A stretch of 64,000 bases of DNA from Pseudomonas sp. MWU16-30317 (lineage in GTDB: Bacteria > Pseudomonadota > Gammaproteobacteria > Pseudomonadales > Pseudomonadaceae). Every line of letters starts with the position of its first letter. Position 1 is the stretch's first letter. The DNA is taken from NCBI RefSeq assembly GCF_020515695.1, contig NZ_JAIWJA010000015.1, forward strand, positions 31,100-95,099, written 5' to 3'. Both the position numbers and the translations under genes were made by a program. Under the pieces are notes generated by a model. The model had not been told where the DNA came from, made no database searches, and saw nothing but the letters and a program-made list of their open reading frames with translations. This document shows positions 1-8,774 of the stretch, piece after piece.

Positions 1-64
1 TGACGCGAGAGTCGCCCAGGGCGCTTATCCTTAATGTCTGTGCCGGTAGTTTGCGAGGTGTGCA

Positions 65-247
65 ATGGGTACTGTAGTGACAACGAACCAACCACAAACG
101 CTCTATGTCAGTGTTCGCCGTGATGAACTGCGTGCGCTCAAGCAAGAACGTGAAGAGCTGCAGGACAAGGTCACCTTCCTGACCAGCCTGCTGCAACAAG
201 CCAAGCAGAACGCCATGGGCTTTGAAGCTCAAGCGCGTATCGCCTGA
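65..247 (+). CDS. Small coiled-coil hypothetical protein (60 aa)
   Basis: A 60-residue soluble, charged protein. Residues 18-48 are rich in Glu, Lys, Gln and Leu with heptad-like spacing (ELRALKQEREEL and onward), so a short coiled coil is likely. There is no signal peptide or membrane segment. A ribosome site (GAGGTG) sits 5-6 nt before the ATG, which supports this start. It stands alone, convergent with the large toxin-like gene, and two strong palindromes follow its stop codon. I recall similar small proteins of unknown function in pseudomonads. No function can be assigned. Confidence 0.7.
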   Translation: MGTVVTTNQPQTLYVSVRRDELRALKQEREELQDKVTFLTSLLQQAKQNAMGFEAQARIA

Positions 248-262
248 CGTCAGCCCGAGGTG

Positions 263-318
263 CAGGCGCTCGATCGAGCGCCTGTCCAGCGGATCATGCC
301 ATCCTGAACATGATCCGC
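263..318. terminator. Two tandem palindromes between convergent genes
   Basis: Positions 263-284 form a perfect 22-bp palindrome (arms CAGGCGCTCGA). Positions 289-298 and 309-318 form a second perfect 10-bp inverted repeat (GCGGATCATG) with a 10-nt loop. There is no long T tract on either side, so a classical intrinsic terminator is not certain. The position between two convergent genes suggests bidirectional transcription stop or mRNA 3' end protection. Confidence 0.5.
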
Positions 319-343
319 ACTCTCCTGCTACAAGCGTATAACG

Positions 344-3300
344 CTACGCCTTTCCCTCCCCCGATGTGCCCCCCACCGATAAAAATACCTTGCGCGCCAT
401 GTTCGGCTGAATTTCGGCCCGAATCAGGCCCGTCGCCCCTTTGGCCGTATCGCCCAACGCCATGAAGTGCTTATAGGTCATAAAGCGTTGCGCCACTGTC
501 TTGAGGTGCGCCACGGTGAACCGTTCTGCCGCCGCAGTGGCGCTCGGGTAATGAAAATGCGCGTACCAAAGCACACCACTGGCGTCCTTGATCGCATATT
601 CCTGCAGGTAATCGCCGCCTTTGAGCAATGTCCGCGGCTTCTCGAGCACCACCGTGGCCTCCCCCTCGCCGACCAGCCATTCGACCCTGGACGCCTGTGG
701 ATCACCGGCCTTGCACAGCGCGATGCGCAGGCGCCGCCCTTCGGTTTTCAGCTGCTCGGCCTTGTCGCGCAGCTGCCTGATGGCCACATCGGCCGATTGC
801 CCCGTTGACGAAGACAGCCGATCGGTTTCATTGAGGCGCACCAGCGCTAGGTCGATGTCATCCGCTTTGTCACGCAGCCCTTGGGCCACGTCATCGAGCA
901 AGTTTTGAGTTTCGGAAGGGATATGTGCCTTGTTGGCCTGCACGCGTGCTTTGGCTTGCAGCAGCTGACGATCGGCTTGACCGAGCAGCACCATCGCCTC
1001 GCGCATTGAGGCTTCAAGGGGCGCCACCGGCCTGGGCTCGATGACCCCCGAGGCAGATGGCACCCGCACCCAATCTTCGCCGCCCGGCACCTGCTGGAAC
1101 TGCTCGACAGTGGTGTCGTCGAGTCCGCCAGCCACTTCAAAACGTTGCGCGCCGCCGTCGGCCGAGGTTTTCATGCTGCCTACCAGTACCCCGCGCTTGC
1201 GACTGGTGACAATGACCTGCTGGCGCACCGGCCGCTGCTGCTTGCGCTGCTGGCGGGCACGCAAGGTCTGCTGCCGGAACAACGGCACCAATTGCGCCTC
1301 GGCAGCGCTGTGCAATGCGCCGACATGCAACAGCATGCGCGCCACCGCTGGCGACAAGCGATTGGGCTCGACCGTGGCCAGGGTAAAATCCAGCGCGTCT
1401 TCGAGCGCTTCATAGCGTTGCAGTGCGCTGTCGAGTACCTGGATCTGCTCCTCGTCGGTGAATACACCGGGCTCCAGGATCGCGTTCTGCGACTGCGCGG
1501 CGAGCTTGGCAGAGGCGACAGCTTCATTCATGGCGCCTTCGGGACGGGGCCAGCGACGCATTTTTTGCTCGCTCAAGACGTTCAGCCAATACAACTGCAC
1601 GCCGCGCCAGGTCAACGGCGTTCCGAATCCAGCCCAGGTGGGCTTGATAGCTGCAAGCTCCGGCGCCCCGAAATGTTCGACATTGCCCAGATCCTCCATG
1701 CGCCGCTGTGATTCAGCGGTCCAGTGAATGAGTTGATCGATGAGATCGCAGCCCGCGGCAAAGTCCTCGAAGCTGCTCATGGGGGCAGGATTGGGCGCTT
1801 CGTGCTCCAGGCCATCGCCAAGGATCAGTTCGCTCAGCTGCTCGCGCAGTTTGCTGACGATTTCCCATTTGATCCGCAACAAGGCGCGCAAGTGGCTGGT
1901 GCGCTCCTCGAAAAAACGTGGCGAGGGGCTGACCTTGTTGAGTTCGGCGAAGGCGTCGATGGCATCGCCGCTGGCCACCACCATCTCGCTGGCCACTTCG
2001 ATGAAGCGCTGGCGATACGCCGGATAACGCCTGGAGCGCTGGGCTTGCAGCTCGCTCATGACCTGCTGGGTGACCTTGAGCTTGCGATCGATAGCCGTCT
2101 GCTGGTCACGGTAATCAGTAACCCGCTTGAGCAGCGCTGCCTCGCGCGCCTGCTGCGCCTCTTTATAGGCCTTGCGCCCCCGGCCCGGCGAGCCACCGGC
2201 CAGGCGCAAAGCGGTGTCGACTTGCCAGCGGCCTGCTTCGTCACGGCGCACATAGGGACCGCGACGCGATGCATCGTTGATGTCCATGATATGCAACTCG
2301 CCGTCTTCCAGCGCCAGCGCGAACCAGCTCGCGTCGATCAGCCCGTACCATTGCTGGTCCCGCAGATAGAGGCCTTGGGTAGGGCCGTGGGGTATCGCGC
2401 TACCGAAGTCCCCCGCCGGTACCGCGAACGTCGCCAACGTCTGTCGCTGAGCAGCCGAGAGCCGGCGGCTAGCCGCCTGAAAACCGAAGTCCAGCTCGTG
2501 CAGCGCTATCGACGTACCAGGCGCTGCGATGACGCGGCTGGCCACCGGCTCACCAGGCGCCACCACCGATTCCCCAAGCCCTTCAACCGGGTCGAGCCAC
2601 TCACCGTCCTTCAGCAACGGCCGCGTCACGCGATCAATACCTTTACTGCGCGCCTCCAGGCTGTGCCCGAAAAGCACAAAAGCCGCATTGAAAAAAAACT
2701 CCATCAGCGCGTCACTGGCCGCCTGAGGACTTCCATGCAAACGCGCATCGAAACCATCGGCAAAGATTTTCAGGCTTTGCAGCATCCAGCCTGCACTGGC
2801 AAGCGGGCCACCGACCATGGGCAGCAATGCGTTGAAGACCACCCAGCCCAACTCGCGATAGCCAAGCCAGCGACTTTCATCGTTGCTGACCGACTGGCGA
2901 TCGGCGATGGCCTGCAGCCCGGCGACATTGTCACGATACAACGTGGTCCACAGATCACCCTCAAGCGCTACGCCCGTCAAGGTCGCGGGGGCCGGGCGCG
3001 TTAGCTCGGCAGCATCGTCGCCAGGAAGGAAATGACGAATGTGCGGTTCATCAAAGCCGCCATTGGCATAGACCGGACGCGCGGCCGCCTCCAGCCAAAG
3101 CAACACGTCATCCTGCAGCGCGCCCGGCGCCTTGATCGCCGACAGCAGCGCGCCAACACTGGCAAACTGGCGCAAGGGCTCTGCGGACAAGGGGCGATAC
3201 AGCACGCAAACGCCGTCTTCATCATCGGCCCCGATCAGGTAAGCGCACTGGATGATATCTGGAGTGGCTCCCAGGGCGCGGCGCACTGCCAACTGCCGCA

Positions 3301-4975
3301 CCGTTGGCCCCGGCAGCGTGGACGTCGCGCGGCGAACATTGGGCGCGAGGGAATCGAGCCTCAACGCCTGCATCAGCATGGTCACGCCCGCTGCCGTGAC
3401 GCCGCACGCCTGGCGGATTTTCAGTTCAAGCATCTTTAGCGGCAACTGCACCCGCAACTGGTCCAGGTAAAGCGCCTGCCGTCGTGCTGCCTGCGGGACA
3501 TCCTCCAACAAGCGCTGACGCAACAGCGCGACATAGCGCCGACCGATATCGACGGTGGTCACCAGGGCGATCACCGCCTCGCGAGTCACCCAGGCCGGCA
3601 GCGTCGCGCCCGCACGGGGTTCGATCTCGAGCATGCCGGCCGGGCGTCCATGGACATTGAACAGTGCCAGCTCGACCAGACTGATGACCACATATTCAAG
3701 ATGACCATCCCCGGCATGCACGATTTCGAGCAGGGCATTGGGTGCATGATAAATACGCACCTGCACATCAGCCAAGGCCACACGCTGTGTGGGGTGATCG
3801 AGGGCGATCTGCCGGTTCAACTCGGCTGCGGTGTAGTCTTCCAAGGGCAGGATGCCGTCCAGGTAGTGCTCGCCGCCGCTCAGGCGCTGCACCTCGCCCA
3901 GCTGCGCCAGCAGCGTTGCATAGCGTAATTTATCATCGCGCGGTGCCTGTTCGAGCCAGACCGGCAGTGCGTCCTTCATGCGCTGCGCGCGCGCGAGCTC
4001 CTCGGGTCGGCTCAGGTCGTAAAGACTGGTACTGCGCTCGACCAGACTCACCAGCGTGTCGATATCGCTGCCCTGCCCCCGGTAATGCTCGGCCAGCGCC
4101 GTCAGATTGCTCAGCTGGCACTCCAGAAGCATCAGCGCCTGGGTATCGAAGCTATCGGCGTCGATGTTGATCAATGCAAAATCCACGCGCTGGCCAGTCC
4201 GGCGATCACCTAGATAGCGCGCCTGGGCCTCGGCCAGCGTGGCCATGTCGGCGAACGCCTGCACCTCGGCCAAAGGACGGCACAGCAGTATCCGTTCGAC
4301 TTCATCGCCCTGTGCAGTGCGGGTGATCACCAGATCGCTGGTGACATGGGGCGTGGTCACGGCAGGATTGGCGATGTGCTGAATCTGCAGCAGTGCAGTG
4401 CGGGTGCCCGCCAACGGCGTACCACTACAGAGAGCCAACAGCGTTTCGCTCTCCTCACCATCCAGCCGTCCTTGCTCGACCTGGCGCCGCGCCAACATCC
4501 GCACATGCTCGCGCAGGTGGCCGGCCAACCACTGCCAGCGACTCTGACCGGTTGCGTCGACATGATTCCAGTACTCGACCAGGCGCTGTTTATAGTGTTC
4601 AAGCAATGAAGGCCCCCATTCACCGATCAGCGTTTCCAGCTCGCCAATACCCAAGGCCAGGGGTTGCGGCGCCTGAGCGCCCTGTTGTTGGGTCACCGCA
4701 TCAACGCCTGCGATCAGATTTAGCGTGCGGTCCTGCAGATACCGCTGGATCAGCAGATCCTCCAACGCGATGGGGGCCGGCGCGTCGGCCCGAACCAGCT
4801 TGAGGCTGGCGCCATCGACCTGCAGGGCCGGTTTGTGCTTGCTCAGGGCCTGGTTGATAAGGTCGCGGGCGACACTTCGCAGTGAAGGGCGGCCGTTGAA
4901 TCGCCGACTGACACTGCTGGCCAATGGCGCATACTGAGCAACCAGGCTCAGGGGCGAAGAAAGGGTATCGGTCAT
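344..4975 (-). CDS. DUF6543 / dermonecrotic-toxin-domain large protein (1543 aa)
   Basis: A very large protein with the arrangement seen in pseudomonad DUF6543 'dermonecrotic toxin domain' proteins. The N-terminal half is long and helical. At about residues 850-930 there is a segment with ...GLYLRDQQWYGLIDA..., then DINDASRRGPYVRRDE, which matches the conserved core of that family. The C-terminal third (about 930-1400) is rich in charged helices and likely coiled coil. No signal peptide is visible, so export, if any, would need a dedicated route. The start ATG is preceded by GGAGC. It is monocistronic and divergent from glgA. The toxin role is inferred from the family name; I see no catalytic motif I can name. 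Confidence 0.7.
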   Translation of the reverse strand: MTDTLSSPLSLVAQYAPLASSVSRRFNGRPSLRSVARDLINQALSKHKPALQVDGASLKLVRADAPAPIALEDLLIQRYLQDRTLNLIAGVDAVTQQQGAQAPQPLALGIGELETLIGEWGPSLLEHYKQRLVEYWNHVDATGQSRWQWLAGHLREHVRMLARRQVEQGRLDGEESETLLALCSGTPLAGTRTALLQIQHIANPAVTTPHVTSDLVITRTAQGDEVERILLCRPLAEVQAFADMATLAEAQARYLGDRRTGQRVDFALINIDADSFDTQALMLLECQLSNLTALAEHYRGQGSDIDTLVSLVERSTSLYDLSRPEELARAQRMKDALPVWLEQAPRDDKLRYATLLAQLGEVQRLSGGEHYLDGILPLEDYTAAELNRQIALDHPTQRVALADVQVRIYHAPNALLEIVHAGDGHLEYVVISLVELALFNVHGRPAGMLEIEPRAGATLPAWVTREAVIALVTTVDIGRRYVALLRQRLLEDVPQAARRQALYLDQLRVQLPLKMLELKIRQACGVTAAGVTMLMQALRLDSLAPNVRRATSTLPGPTVRQLAVRRALGATPDIIQCAYLIGADDEDGVCVLYRPLSAEPLRQFASVGALLSAIKAPGALQDDVLLWLEAAARPVYANGGFDEPHIRHFLPGDDAAELTRPAPATLTGVALEGDLWTTLYRDNVAGLQAIADRQSVSNDESRWLGYRELGWVVFNALLPMVGGPLASAGWMLQSLKIFADGFDARLHGSPQAASDALMEFFFNAAFVLFGHSLEARSKGIDRVTRPLLKDGEWLDPVEGLGESVVAPGEPVASRVIAAPGTSIALHELDFGFQAASRRLSAAQRQTLATFAVPAGDFGSAIPHGPTQGLYLRDQQWYGLIDASWFALALEDGELHIMDINDASRRGPYVRRDEAGRWQVDTALRLAGGSPGRGRKAYKEAQQAREAALLKRVTDYRDQQTAIDRKLKVTQQVMSELQAQRSRRYPAYRQRFIEVASEMVVASGDAIDAFAELNKVSPSPRFFEERTSHLRALLRIKWEIVSKLREQLSELILGDGLEHEAPNPAPMSSFEDFAAGCDLIDQLIHWTAESQRRMEDLGNVEHFGAPELAAIKPTWAGFGTPLTWRGVQLYWLNVLSEQKMRRWPRPEGAMNEAVASAKLAAQSQNAILEPGVFTDEEQIQVLDSALQRYEALEDALDFTLATVEPNRLSPAVARMLLHVGALHSAAEAQLVPLFRQQTLRARQQRKQQRPVRQQVIVTSRKRGVLVGSMKTSADGGAQRFEVAGGLDDTTVEQFQQVPGGEDWVRVPSASGVIEPRPVAPLEASMREAMVLLGQADRQLLQAKARVQANKAHIPSETQNLLDDVAQGLRDKADDIDLALVRLNETDRLSSSTGQSADVAIRQLRDKAEQLKTEGRRLRIALCKAGDPQASRVEWLVGEGEATVVLEKPRTLLKGGDYLQEYAIKDASGVLWYAHFHYPSATAAAERFTVAHLKTVAQRFMTYKHFMALGDTAKGATGLIRAEIQPNMARKVFLSVGGTSGEGKA

Positions 4976-5372
4976 GGGAGCTCCGAGGTGACTCCCGGCG
5001 ACATTGCCGGGGCTGCCATCTCAAACCATCGTTCTACCCACCAGTCGGTACCTGGATACCACCCCGCATTGCGATGACTTACGCCCGTCAGTCGGCTGCC
5101 CTCCCGATTTTGCAGATATCTCCTACACTCAAGTCAACCTGTAAGCCGTTCGGAAACTTCACCGTAAAAAAGTCGAAACTTCTGAAACGCCCACCGGTCA
5201 GCTATCAGGTAGGCCGTAGTTATCGACTCGTTGAAAGCACGACCTGCCCACCCCTCTCTGAAATTGCGACCGACAATTCATCGTCGGGCCTGCGTAGCGC
5301 TCGCGCGGCTGACTGGGGCTGAACAAAATAAGTATCTGGCAGATGTAATCAACACTCGGGAGAGGGTTCACA
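4976..5372. promoter_or_regulatory. Divergent intergenic region, DUF6543 gene / glgA
   Basis: About 400 bp with no gene. It must hold promoters for both the DUF6543 gene and the glgA operon. GAAACTT occurs twice on the plus strand (in the stretch 5155-5185), and a GAGAGG ribosome site precedes glgA. No convincing -35/-10 pair or operator palindrome was found by eye. Confidence 0.4.
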
Positions 5373-6941
5373 ATGATCAATGCCGCCGTCGAAACCCATG
5401 GGGAACGCTTCAATCAGCAGGTCAGCGAGGTTCCTTCCTTGCCTGCTATCGCTTCGACCGGCAAAGTGCTGCAAGCTGATTCGACGCCAAATCCTAATCG
5501 CAAGAAAATCCTCTTCGTCACCTCTGAAATTGCCGACCTCGTCAAAACCGGGGGCCTGGGCGATGTCTCTGCTGCGCTCCCTCGCGCCATGAGCCCCCTG
5601 CACGACGTGCGGGTGCTGATTCCGGGCTACCCGCAAGTGCTTAACAGCGGTCACCCGATTCATGTGGTCGGTGAGATGGGCGGTCACGCCGCGCTGCCAC
5701 CCTGCAAGGTCGGCCGCATGGACATGCCGGACGGTCTGGTGATCTATGTACTGTTGTGCCCCGAGCTGTATGCCCGTGAAGGCACGCCTTATGGCGCCAA
5801 CAATGGCCGTGACTGGCCTGACAACCACATTCGCTTCGCCCGCCTGGGCCTGGCTGCCGCCGACATCGCTGCAGGCCAAGGCATGGTGCATTGGCGCCCG
5901 GACATGGTTCACGCCCACGACTGGCCGGCCGGCCTGGCCCCAGCCTATATGCACTGGCGCGGGCTGAACGTGCCGACCCTGTTCACCATTCACAACCTCG
6001 CCTATCAAGGCGTGGTGAGCCTGGCCTGCTGCCCGGAACTCGGCATCCCCGAGCACGCGCTGCAACAGGAAGGCATGGAGTTTTACGGCAAGCTGTCGTT
6101 TCTCAAGGCCGGGATGTCCTATTCCAGCCACATCACCACGGTGAGTGCTACCTACGCCGAAGAAATCACCACCCCTGAATTCGGCTGCGGGCTCGACGGG
6201 TTTCTCAGCTACAAGGCGCAGCAGGGGCTGCTCAGCGGCATTCCCAACGGTATCGATGAAAGCTGGGAATCTGCCACCGATCCGCATCTGGTCTGCCCGT
6301 TCGGCCTCAACGACTGGGACGGCAAGGGTGTCAACGCCGACCACGTGCGCGAACTGTTCGGCCTGGAGCCTAGCGAGGGCCCGCTGTTCGCGGTGGTTTC
6401 GCGCCTGGTGTTCCAGAAAGGCCTGGACCTGACCGAGGCGGTGGCACAATTCATCGTCGAGAACGGCGGCCAGATCGCGATCATCGGCCGTGGCGAGCCT
6501 GAAGGCGAACAAGCGATGCGCGAGCTGGCCTTGCGCTTTCCTGGCCAGGTGTCGGCACGCATCGGCTTCAATGAAACCGATGCCCGGCGCATGTTCGCGG
6601 GCAGTGACTTTCTGTTGATGCCTTCGCGCTACGAGCCTTGCGGCCTGAGCCAGATGTACGCACAACGCTTCGGCTCGTTGCCGGTGGCGCGCAAAACCGG
6701 CGGCCTGGCCGACACCATCGAAGATGGCATGACCGGCTTTCTGTTCGAAGAGCCCACCGCCGAGAGCTACCGTGAAGCCTTGACTCGCGCCTTCTACGTG
6801 TTCGGCAAACCGGAGCTGCTCAACGCCATGCGCTGCCGCGCCATGACCCAACCCTTCAACTGGTCGCAGGCTGTCGAACCCTACGCCAAGCTCTACGAAA
6901 AAATGGTCGATCAAGCCAAAGGCAAATCGGCAAAATCCTAA
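5373..6941 (+). CDS. glgA: Glycogen (starch) synthase GlgA
   Basis: A GT5 glucosyltransferase of 522 residues, which adds glucose from an NDP-glucose donor to the non-reducing end of alpha-1,4-glucan. The N-terminal nucleotide-sugar loop KTGGLGDV starts at residue 58. The C-terminal domain carries the conserved PSRYEPCGLSQ segment and the later KTGGLADT loop. About 45 residues precede the catalytic domain, which is longer than in the E. coli enzyme and unmatched to anything I know. It is first in the operon glgA-treZ-malQ-treY. No glgC (ADP-glucose pyrophosphorylase) lies in the window, so the source of its donor is an open question. Confidence 0.95.
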   Translation: MINAAVETHGERFNQQVSEVPSLPAIASTGKVLQADSTPNPNRKKILFVTSEIADLVKTGGLGDVSAALPRAMSPLHDVRVLIPGYPQVLNSGHPIHVVGEMGGHAALPPCKVGRMDMPDGLVIYVLLCPELYAREGTPYGANNGRDWPDNHIRFARLGLAAADIAAGQGMVHWRPDMVHAHDWPAGLAPAYMHWRGLNVPTLFTIHNLAYQGVVSLACCPELGIPEHALQQEGMEFYGKLSFLKAGMSYSSHITTVSATYAEEITTPEFGCGLDGFLSYKAQQGLLSGIPNGIDESWESATDPHLVCPFGLNDWDGKGVNADHVRELFGLEPSEGPLFAVVSRLVFQKGLDLTEAVAQFIVENGGQIAIIGRGEPEGEQAMRELALRFPGQVSARIGFNETDARRMFAGSDFLLMPSRYEPCGLSQMYAQRFGSLPVARKTGGLADTIEDGMTGFLFEEPTAESYREALTRAFYVFGKPELLNAMRCRAMTQPFNWSQAVEPYAKLYEKMVDQAKGKSAKS

Positions 6942-6959
6942 GTTCAAGAGGTTTCATCG

Positions 6960-8774
6960 ATGCCGTCACGGGAAACTGAAACCTGGTCTGTTGAAAGAGA
7001 GATGTCCCACGGGGCGGTAATGTTGAAATCGGGGCTTACGCGCTTTGCGCTGTGGGCCCCGGATGCACAGTCGGTCAGCCTGCTGATCGAAGGCCAGGCG
7101 CCCCTGGCCATGACCGCCGATGATGAGGGCTGGTATCAACACCAGTTGGCCTGCCCCGCAGGCACCGCTTACCGCTACGAGATCGACGGCCACCTGCAGG
7201 TGCCGGATCCCGCCTCCCGCGCCCAGCAAAGCGATGTCCACTCGCCGAGCCTGGTGGTGGATGACCACTATCCCTGGCAGCAGACAGGCTGGCACGGCCG
7301 GCCTTGGCACGAAGCGGTCATCTACGAGTTGCACGTAGGCGCCATGGGCGGCTTCGCCGGTGTCGAAACGCACCTGGCGCGCCTTGCCGCTCTGGGGATC
7401 ACCGCGATCGAATTGATGCCCATCGCCCAATTCCCCGGCGACCGCAACTGGGGCTACGACGGCGTGCTGCCCTACGCCCCGCAATCCTCCTACGGGACGC
7501 CAGCGCAGCTCAAGCACTTGATCGATACGGCTCACAGCCATGGCCTGATGGTGATTCTCGACGTGGTCTACAACCACTTCGGCCCCGACGGCAATTATCT
7601 GCACGCCTACGCCAAGCGCTTCTTCAATGAAGACAAACACACCCCCTGGGGTGCGGCCATCGACTTCAGCCAGCAGGCGGTACGTGACTACTTCATCGAC
7701 AACGCGTTGATGTGGCTTCACGAATACCGCTTCGACGGCCTGCGCTTCGACGCCGTCCATGCCATCGAAAGCCCGGATTTCCTGCAGGTCATGGCCAAGC
7801 GCATTCGCCAGTCGCTGGAGCCGCGCCGCCACGTCTATCTGAATCTGGAAAACGAGCACAACCAGGCGCACTTGCTCAAACAGGGCTACGACGCTCAGTG
7901 GAACGATGACGGCCATAACGCCCTGCACGTGCTGCTGACCGGCGAGACCGAAGCCTACTACGAAGACTATAAAGACCACACCACCGAGAAACTGGCGCGT
8001 TGCCTGGGCGAAGGCTTCGTCTATCAGGGCCACGTCAACCGTCATGGCGAAGCCCGCGGCGAGCCCAGCGGGCATCTGTGGCCCGGCTCCTTCGTGCTGT
8101 TCCTGCAGAACCACGACCAGATCGGCAACCGCGCCTTCGGCGAACGCCTGAATCAGCTGTGCAGCGAGCCGGCGCTGCGCGCGGCGACCACCTTGCTGCT
8201 GCTGTCACCGATGATTCCGCTGATGTTCATGGGCGATGAGTGGGCGGCCAAGGAGCCGTTCCTGTTCTTTACCAGCCACCACGGCGAGCTGGCCGATGCC
8301 GTGCGCGAGGGTCGCCGAAGCGAATTCAAAGCGTTCAGCGTGTTTGCCGACCCGCACAAGCGCGAAACCATCCCCGATCCCAATGCGCCCAAAACCTTCG
8401 AAGACTCGCGCCCCGATTTCGCCAGTTTCCCCGCTCATCAGCACGGCCACTGGGTCGAGCTGTACCGCGAACTGCTGACCTGGCGACGTCGCGAGATCTT
8501 CCCGCGGCTGACCGGCGCTCGCTCGATGGGTGCCGAGGTGCTGGCTGACAAGGCCATCACCGCGCGTTGGAAAATGGGCGATGGTGCAGAGCTGCGCATC
8601 GACCTCAACCTCGGTGATCAAACCCTCGAGGTAGAACTGCCGGATGCCAGCCTGCGCCTGTTCGACAGCCGCCTGCAGCCTGACAACAACCGCAAGCTCA
8701 CCCCCTACACCACCCTGGTCAGCCTCATCCCCCCTTTAGACGCTGTAGTGCAAGGAGCAGGAGGCAAACCATGA
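6960..8774 (+). CDS. treZ: Malto-oligosyltrehalose trehalohydrolase TreZ
   Basis: A GH13 enzyme that releases trehalose from the maltooligosyl-trehalose made by TreY. It has an N-terminal E-set/CBM48-like domain (about 20-105), then the (beta/alpha)8 barrel. Catalytic residues visible are Asp264 in LRFDAVH, Glu297 in NLENE and Asp386 in QNHDQIGNRA. Its length of 604 is normal. The start is 18 bp after the glgA stop and has AAGAGG upstream. A second in-frame ATG at about codon 15 is possible. It overlaps malQ by ATGA, which indicates translational coupling. Confidence 0.95.
   Translation: MPSRETETWSVEREMSHGAVMLKSGLTRFALWAPDAQSVSLLIEGQAPLAMTADDEGWYQHQLACPAGTAYRYEIDGHLQVPDPASRAQQSDVHSPSLVVDDHYPWQQTGWHGRPWHEAVIYELHVGAMGGFAGVETHLARLAALGITAIELMPIAQFPGDRNWGYDGVLPYAPQSSYGTPAQLKHLIDTAHSHGLMVILDVVYNHFGPDGNYLHAYAKRFFNEDKHTPWGAAIDFSQQAVRDYFIDNALMWLHEYRFDGLRFDAVHAIESPDFLQVMAKRIRQSLEPRRHVYLNLENEHNQAHLLKQGYDAQWNDDGHNALHVLLTGETEAYYEDYKDHTTEKLARCLGEGFVYQGHVNRHGEARGEPSGHLWPGSFVLFLQNHDQIGNRAFGERLNQLCSEPALRAATTLLLLSPMIPLMFMGDEWAAKEPFLFFTSHHGELADAVREGRRSEFKAFSVFADPHKRETIPDPNAPKTFEDSRPDFASFPAHQHGHWVELYRELLTWRRREIFPRLTGARSMGAEVLADKAITARWKMGDGAELRIDLNLGDQTLEVELPDASLRLFDSRLQPDNNRKLTPYTTLVSLIPPLDAVVQGAGGKP

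Noticed and set aside
5349..6947. 532-codon open frame antisense to glgA
   Set aside because: High-GC genes often leave the opposite strand open. The plus frame has full GT5 motifs; the minus frame has no RBS and no recognisable domain.
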